DNA of 18,967 nt from JAKAFX01 sp049965715 (GTDB taxonomy: Archaea; Thermoplasmatota; Thermoplasmata; Thermoplasmatales; Thermoplasmataceae), in the NCBI GenBank assembly GCA_049965715.1, contig JBMFWA010000023.1, positions 1 through 18,967 on the forward strand. The letters run 5' to 3'. Made by a program: the position numbers and the translations under genes. Of the stretch, positions 14,936-18,967 are shown piece after piece. Numbering within the stretch: the stretch's first letter is position 1; every line of letters starts with the position of its first letter. The notes under the pieces were generated by a model. It had not been told where the DNA came from and did no database searches. It saw only the letters and a list, made by a program, of their open reading frames with translations.

Positions 14936-15315
14936 ACCTGCTGGACGCCTCCGCAATTTTTAACCTGTTTCAGGGCGGTAAATACGATGCACTCATCTCC
15001 GGAGCAACCATTCCTCTCGCCAGGTACGAGATTGGCAATATACTCTGGAAAAATTGTAAAGTCAGAAAAAGAATATCGAAAAAAGAGGCGGTGGAATCTG
15101 GCAAGGTTCTATTTGAGTTGCTTGATTCCATGGAACAGATCAGCCCTTCTCCGGTTTCTGTGTTAAGTTTGTCCCTGGAAGAGGGCCTTACATTCTATGA
15201 TTCATCATATCTCATATCTGCGATTGAGTCGGGTTGTGAACTTGTAACTGACGACTTGAACCTTTATAAGATTGCAGGCTCAAGGATAACAGCACTAAAA
15301 AGCTCGGACCTGTAA
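14932..15315 (+). CDS. VapC-type PIN-domain toxin, module 3
   Basis: A 127-residue PIN protein, complete in its acids: D5 in LLDASAIFNL, E33 in ARYEIGNILWK, D90 in TFYDSSYLISA and D107 in LVTDDLNLYK. The EIGNILWK helix places it in the same PIN subgroup as the amber-interrupted gene of module 5 (ETGNALWKKV). Coupled to its antitoxin by an ATGA overlap. Ends with TAA. Confidence 0.9.
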   Translation: MNLLDASAIFNLFQGGKYDALISGATIPLARYEIGNILWKNCKVRKRISKKEAVESGKVLFELLDSMEQISPSPVSVLSLSLEEGLTFYDSSYLISAIESGCELVTDDLNLYKIAGSRITALKSSDL

Positions 15316-15745
15316 TAAGCCTGTTGTTATACCTTATCTGGGTCAAATATCAACGGACAGATCAGGACCTGATTAACATATGCGATCGGGAATTCCCTTT
15401 CGCAGGATAGGGGATCAAAGCGAGTGAAAACCTCATTATTCTGCACAGTATATTGATTTTTTCACCGGCAGACAGAAATGAGAAAGATCGGATCACATAT
15501 TGCCTCATGCATGCCTTCATCCGTAAAGTCAGATGGATCAGCATGAAGGAGAGGTTAAGTTAGGACCGAAGGTCATGTTTTTTAGACTGATTTGGAAGTT
15601 TATATCAGCATATGCTAGTGATTCGGGTGCAGAGAATTATGGACAATCGGGATTCGAGGGGGAATGTACTCTGTAAAAGATGACGAGGTGATCTTGTCCC
15701 AGTGGCTGTTAAGGTTAATGTAATGTTTAAACACAAACACATGTC
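15316..15745. other. 430-bp intergenic region between TA modules 3 and 4
   Basis: No full gene seen. A short plus-strand frame, RGGMYSVKDDEVILSQWLLR then LM and TAA, ends at about 15722 and may be an antitoxin remnant; it is too short to claim. A TATA-like GTTTAAAC lies at 15725-15732, before the module 4 antitoxin. Confidence 0.4.
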
Positions 15746-15958
15746 ATGTCCAAAACAATCACAATCAAGAAGTCTGTATACGATGAATTGAAGGGATTCA
15801 AGAAGGAGAACGAGAGTTTCAGTGATCTTCTGGACAGACTGGTCAAATCACAGAGCAAGAAAGATATCCTTGAGTCCTTAAGGGGAAGCATTGAATTTGA
15901 AGACAAGGAGAAACTTCTCAAGGAGATCGAAAGGAAAAGATGGGAGAAGAGAAACTGA
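15746..15958 (+). CDS. VapB antitoxin, DUF217-like, module 4
   Basis: A 70-residue protein: KTITIKKSVYDELKGFKKEN then ESFSDLLDRLVKSQSKKDIL, followed by a long charged helix ending KRWEKRN. The TITIKKSVYDELK...SFSDLLDRL pattern is that of archaeal DUF217-type VapB antitoxins. It overlaps its toxin gene by 19 bp in another frame, so translation should be coupled. Confidence 0.88.
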   Translation: MSKTITIKKSVYDELKGFKKENESFSDLLDRLVKSQSKKDILESLRGSIEFEDKEKLLKEIERKRWEKRN

Positions 15959-16332
15959 TTCTGCTGGACACGGATGTTATCATCGAGGTGCTGGACAAGA
16001 ACTCGGGCAGGGGGAAGGCACTGGCGCTTAGAATCATCGAAAGTGGGGAAGAATACTGTACGAGTCCGTTGAACATCCACGAGGTGCTTTATGGCATAGA
16101 AAAATGCTCCAAAGATTCTCGCTTGGTCCTGCAGATACCAGCACTGGGATACAGTAAGAAAGACAGCGGATTGTCTGCCGTTCTGGAGCTAAGCGCGGAG
16201 AGAAAAGGAAGAACAGTTCCAGGAACATATGCTATGGTGGCATCAGTGGCGATAAACAATGGTTGCTCACTATATACATCAGATAATCATTTTGAAGTTT
16301 TTACGGACGATGGTCTCAAACTGTTCGGATAG
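15940..16332 (+). CDS. VapC-type PIN toxin with one catalytic Asp replaced, module 4
   Basis: A 130-residue PIN protein, partner of the DUF217-type antitoxin. D10 and D12 (LLDTDVIIEVL), E48 (IHEVLYG) and D115 (TSDNHFEVF) are present. At the third catalytic site, where relatives have a D-x-L/M-I/V-A motif, this protein reads GTYAMVASVA, with Tyr97 (codon TAT, 16228-16230) at the Asp position. GAT to TAT is a single change, so the toxin may be inactive, or the base may be an error. Directly downstream is copy C of the dispersed repeat. Confidence 0.88.
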   Translation: MGEEKLILLDTDVIIEVLDKNSGRGKALALRIIESGEEYCTSPLNIHEVLYGIEKCSKDSRLVLQIPALGYSKKDSGLSAVLELSAERKGRTVPGTYAMVASVAINNGCSLYTSDNHFEVFTDDGLKLFG

Positions 16333-16334
16333 GT

Positions 16335-16378
16335 CACAATGGGCCGGTCGGGATTTGATTAATGTTTTAAGCGAATAC
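16335..16378. repeat. Dispersed repeat, copy C
   Basis: CACAATGGGCCGGTCGGG, ATTTGATTAATGTTTTA, then GCGAATAC. It shares a 26-bp identical core (16344-16369) with copy A at 9651-9676 in the same orientation, beginning two bases after the stop of vapC module 4. Confidence 0.8.
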
Positions 16379-16446
16379 CAGAATTAGCAAACGAGCCCAC
16401 TCCCTCATTGCTCATTCCGCCAAATAGGATCAGTAAAATTGATACA

Positions 16447-16463
16447 TTCCCTAATCATGGGAA
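16447..16463. promoter_or_regulatory. Possible operator before the orphan antitoxin
   Basis: TTCCC-TAATCAT-GGGAA, a 5-bp-arm palindrome that ends three bases before ATG 16467. Autoregulation is usual for such antitoxins; binding here is inferred from position. Confidence 0.4.
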
Positions 16464-16466
16464 ATT

Positions 16467-16709
16467 ATGAATAAATCTACAATACCTATAAGCGATGTCA
16501 CTAAAACGAGGCTGGAGGTACTGAAGGAAGCCGGAAATATGACCTATGACAAATTGATAAGGGCCTTATTGAGTCTGATCCCTGAGGGTGATGACGAGGG
16601 TAAATACACCGATGAATTCAAAGCCTCTTTCCTTGAAAGTTCTCTGGATGCAGCAGAAGGCAGAGTCGTTTCACTTGACGAATTAAAGAGACGTTTATCC
16701 CTGGACTGA
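16467..16709 (+). CDS. Orphan VapB-like antitoxin
   Basis: An 80-residue protein. NKSTIPISDVTKTRLEVLKE and NMTYDKLIRALLSLIP resemble an RHH-type DNA-binding head; the end, DAAEGRVVSLDELKRRLSLD, is an acidic-basic toxin-binding tail. No toxin gene follows: the next gene is convergent and belongs to module 5. Either the toxin has been lost, or this protein acts in trans on another module. Confidence 0.65.
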   Translation: MNKSTIPISDVTKTRLEVLKEAGNMTYDKLIRALLSLIPEGDDEGKYTDEFKASFLESSLDAAEGRVVSLDELKRRLSLD

Positions 16710-16780
16710 TCCATACACTGACAGTTACAACATCGTACAGATAGGTCGCTGCACTCAAATGACAATGCTTCCCAAGGAAG

Positions 16781-17179
16781 TCATTCCACTCTGGCAACTT
16801 TTACTCCTGCGAGTTCTGCCGCCTCCGCCTGCTTCTGGTCCGATGTAAGAAGCTCCCCATCGTTTTCGAGAGCGAACTGGATGAACATAACATCATAGAC
16901 AGTTATTTCGAACTTCACGGTCAAAACAATGGCCTTGTACAGCAGGGGAGAATCATCCGCAATCAAAACCATGGAACTGAGAGATTCCACGATATCCCTC
17001 AGGTCTTCGACCGCAATTCCATGTTTCATGACCTTCTTCCACAGGGCATTGCCCGTTTCCAGCAATGGAAATCCGGGCGTTGTGCCCTATGTTACGAGAT
17101 CGCCTGCTTTTTCCCGGCCCGGCTCGTGAGAAACGCACTTGACTAGGATAGATGAGTCAATGAACCGAATCCCTGTCAT
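16781..17179 (-). pseudogene. PIN-domain toxin interrupted by an in-frame TAG, module 5
   Basis: From ATG 17179 the frame reads MTGIRFIDSSILVKCVSHEP, GREKAGDLVT, then TAG at 17087-17089, and continues without shift as GTTPGFPLLETGNALWKKVM to TGA at 16781. The joined 132-codon frame is a complete PIN domain: D8 in FIDSSILVK, E41 in LLETGNALW, D96 in VYDVMFIQF and D114 in LTSDQK. Only codon 31, in a variable loop, is a stop. A point mutation to TAG is the simplest cause. The start overlaps the antitoxin end by 23 bp, as in working modules. Translation could restart only at TTG 17065, which would lack the first Asp. Confidence 0.8.
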
Positions 17180-17387
17180 CCATGATGCCCTTGGATGCGA
17201 AATACGGTTCTGATGGCTTGACTCTTTCTCTTATTATGGCATCGAGCTTCTCCCTTTGCTGAAGAGCATTGAGATCGTGTGTCATTTTTCTCACGTATTC
17301 TTTGAGTTTCTCGGCCTGGTTCACACCACTTTCAACGAGCTTCCTGTAATCTCTGTCATCAATGCGTATACTGATTGCCCTGCTCAT
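17157..17387 (-). CDS. VapB-type antitoxin (RHH), module 5
   Basis: A 76-residue protein (78 from GTG 17393). SRAISIRIDDRDYRKLVESG then QAEKLKEYVRKMTHDLNAL give an RHH-type head and a long helix; the tail is charged (IMDDRDSVH). ATG 17387 is preferred because the AT-rich TTTAATATTTCATATA block (about 17399-17414, minus strand) then sits at the leaderless distance. It overlaps the amber-interrupted PIN gene by 23 bp. Confidence 0.78.
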   Translation of the reverse strand: MSRAISIRIDDRDYRKLVESGVNQAEKLKEYVRKMTHDLNALQQREKLDAIIRERVKPSEPYFASKGIMDDRDSVH

Positions 17388-17393
17388 GTTCAC

Positions 17394-17804
17394 AGACTGT
17401 ATATGAAATATTAAAACGTCTGATCAAACCGTCGTTACAGAACTTCAAATGCTGTTTTGAATTGATCTGGCGCTTAAATGATTGCATTTCCAATAGTATT
17501 TCTAAGCTGTAAACCTTTCAACTTTCCTCTTCTTCCATACGAACGGTTTTTCCCTCTCCGTTGAGTTCCTCTACAAAAGCAGTTATTGCTCCCGGAACAT
17601 GAACTGTTCTCAAGAAGGTCAGTTGAAGAATCAGTGTTTGAAAACGGTCTGATCAGGAGAGAACGGAGTACTATGACGATACTATCCGGCTAGAATCGAA
17701 AGATAAACATTAAGGAAAAATCCAGTATATACGAAGTTCACAAAATGGACCGATCCGGTTACACTGGAATTAAAACACAGTTGTTTAATTTGAGGCAATA
17801 ATTA
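17394..17804. other. Intergenic region between modules 5 and 6, with a partial repeat
   Basis: No full gene seen. At 17739-17758 CACAAAATGGACCGATCCGG matches the first 14 bases of repeat copy A, then diverges. On the minus strand a 31-codon frame starting at TTG 17613 (MRTVHVPGAITAFVEELNGE, then a Glu-rich end, TGA at 17518) may be the C-terminal end of a lost antitoxin; too short to claim. Confidence 0.4.
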
Positions 17805-18260
17805 TCATCCCAAATAAATAGAATTTAAGCCGGAGGAGAGCGCTGTCTTATGGAGCTTTTCATCTCCAGTGTAAAACTCGTTGCATCCAGCTTCAATAGC
17901 ACTCGTAATCTGTAGGGCATCAGCAACGTAGATGTGGTGTTTTATTACAACATCCCAGCTGCTTTCCAGTATACTTTCTGATAAGGTGATCATCCTCATT
18001 CTGCCTATCTTCTTGAGCCTCGCAGTCTCATCCGAGAATCTGCCCATAACTTCATCCAACTGTTCCCCTGTAATTCTTTTCTGCCTGTGTGCCCTGTCAA
18101 ACACTCCAAGAACCTCTCCAATATTCCAAACATTGAAAGAGATCAGAACGTTTCCCAGATAGGCTTCATTGTATTGTGCACGAATAAATTCAGAGCCGGT
18201 TTCATACACATACCTCTTTACTATTGCACTACTGTCCAGATATGCGACTTTCTCGGTCAT
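17805..18260 (-). CDS. VapC-type PIN-domain toxin, module 6
   Basis: A 151-residue PIN protein: D9 in AYLDSSAIVKRY, E49 in WNIGEVLGVF, D114 in YVADALQITSAI and D133 in FYTGDEKLHK. The catalytic set is complete. SSAIVKRYVYETGSE is typical of a common VapC subgroup. It overlaps its antitoxin gene by 32 bp. It ends near the partial repeat at 17739. Confidence 0.9.
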   Translation of the reverse strand: MTEKVAYLDSSAIVKRYVYETGSEFIRAQYNEAYLGNVLISFNVWNIGEVLGVFDRAHRQKRITGEQLDEVMGRFSDETARLKKIGRMRMITLSESILESSWDVVIKHHIYVADALQITSAIEAGCNEFYTGDEKLHKTALSSGLNSIYLG

Positions 18261-18495
18261 CCCTCATGCTCCTTATCAGGTCAGATACCTTGCCTTTTGG
18301 TTTAACCGGCTCAAAATCCAGGTCAGATCTGCCATATTTTGAATATTTCATCAAGGATTTGTCTAAATTTAAATACAGCTCGTTTTCGATAGCATCCTTA
18401 AGGATAGAGCTCACGTCCTTACCTCTTTGTAATGCAAGACTCTTAAGCTCCATCCAAATCTGTTTATCCATGGATATACTCGTTTTCACTTTCAT
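18229..18495 (-). CDS. VapB-type antitoxin (RHH/CopG), module 6
   Basis: An 88-residue protein. VKTSISMDKQIWMELKSLAL then KDVSSILKDAIENELY is a ribbon-helix-helix head; the tail DLIRSMRDDRESRISGQ is a toxin-binding arm. A TATA-like AATTATATACC (about 18517-18528, minus strand) lies about 25 bp before ATG 18495, for a leaderless mRNA. Ends with TAG inside the toxin gene. Confidence 0.88.
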   Translation of the reverse strand: MKVKTSISMDKQIWMELKSLALQRGKDVSSILKDAIENELYLNLDKSLMKYSKYGRSDLDFEPVKPKGKVSDLIRSMRDDRESRISGQ

Positions 18496-18775
18496 GTTAA
18501 TTCAAACGGTATGATGGTATATAATTATTTACCTTCATGCAAAGACGACAGGTAAAAAAAGCATTTTGAAGTTATTTAAGGGAGGTTTTCCCAAAACCTT
18601 TCATTTCAGATAGCACTCTCTGGATAATAGCGATATTTATTCAAAATCCATTGAAATTATTTGTAGACAGTACAATTTTCTCTGAATTTTACCTGTATTT
18701 TTCCCAAACTTCGATGGCATATGCTGTCCGGTTGGTTAGGTCCCCTAATTGGAGACAATATTGTCTTGTAAGATT
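18496..18775. other. Intergenic region with probable IS boundary
   Basis: No gene seen. AGACAATATTGTCT (18753-18766) is a perfect palindrome just after the transposase stop. The element end may lie near 18724, where TGTCCGGTTGGTTAGGTCCC begins with TG as IS3-type ends do; without the other end this cannot be confirmed. Confidence 0.4.
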
Positions 18776-18967
18776 TCAAACTTTCTGAATCTTCTCTATA
18801 CATTTTTGATTCATCTCCCTTGGTGTAATGTATCCTATCCCGGTATGCAGCCTCTCATTGTTATAGAAATCCACAAATCTATCTATTGTCGATTCCGCTT
18901 CCTCAAAGCTCTCAAACTCGAATCTCCTTATTACCTCCCTTTCCAGGATCGAGTTGAATGATTCTAT
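18776..18967 (-). mobile_element. IS3/IS481-type transposase (rve core), C-terminal part, cut by window edge
   Basis: The minus strand is open from the window end to TGA at 18776-18778 (63 codons). It reads IESFNSILEREVIRRFEFES, FEEAESTIDRFVDFYNNERL and HTGIGYITPREMNQK: the end of the integrase catalytic core, with its final Glu region (ESFNSILERE) and the characteristic YNNERLHTGIGYITP motif of IS3-family OrfB and IS481 proteins. The rest of the gene lies outside the window, so activity cannot be judged. Confidence 0.85.

Noticed and set aside
15362..15544. 60-codon minus-strand frame between modules 3 and 4
   Set aside because: No domain, no promoter signal and unusual composition; probably chance.
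4230..17089. Reassignment of TAG to pyrrolysine or another residue
   Set aside because: TAG is the natural terminal stop of many genes here (MFS 2, TetR, DUF2075 protein, several PIN genes, RibD_C-like, antitoxin module 6), so the two internal TAGs are better read as nonsense mutations.
18749..18961. Plus-strand frame at the right edge
   Set aside because: It is antisense to a clear transposase C-terminus.

Overview
The window looks like an accessory (genomic-island) segment of an archaeal chromosome. A thermoacidophilic Thermoplasmata-like euryarchaeon is my best guess, by inference. Reasons: AT-rich TATA-like boxes sit about 20-30 bp upstream of start codons and most genes have no Shine-Dalgarno (SD) site (leaderless transcription); VapBC pairs are abundant; transporters and regulators are of archaeal type. 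No rRNA, tRNA or core housekeeping gene was found, so the assignment is not firm.

Region 1 (1-4.5 kb): transport. A decayed GPH/MelB-type symporter enters from the left edge. A minus-strand operon follows: an intact MFS transporter, a 49-residue small ORF with a good SD, and a second MFS gene broken by a frameshift in a C6 tract. It is divergent from a TetR regulator, with a duplicated palindromic operator between them. An unrecognised ORF without a start codon follows TetR.

Region 2 (4.5-8.5 kb): defence and miscellany. A five-repeat CRISPR array with no cas genes lies beside a 628-residue protein that joins a PD-(D/E)XK-like nuclease motif to a DUF2075/Schlafen-group-3-like helicase. Then come a zinc-ribbon protein translationally coupled to a frameshifted two-helix membrane protein, and a divergent LigB/DODA-type extradiol dioxygenase homologue with one expected metal-ligand His replaced by Asn.

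Region 3 (8.6-18.5 kb): a toxin-antitoxin island. It has six PIN-domain toxins each beside its own antitoxin (five short basic RHH/VapB-type, one AbrB-type), one orphan antitoxin, an NYN (PIN-like) nuclease gene and a broken Fic gene. One PIN gene carries an in-frame TAG and another has Tyr where the third catalytic Asp is expected. Interspersed are a DUF488 protein, an unrecognised conserved-looking protein, a RibD_C/DHFR-like reductase with palindromes round its promoter, an IS110 transposase remnant with a possible bridge-RNA-like leader, and a dispersed repeat of about 45 bp beside several vap genes.

Region 4 (18.7 kb to end): the 3' end of an IS3/IS481-type transposase (rve integrase core) on the minus strand.

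At least five genes carry frameshifts and two carry internal stops. This fits an island under relaxed selection with repeated IS and TA turnover, but uncorrected assembly errors could explain some, especially the homopolymer case.
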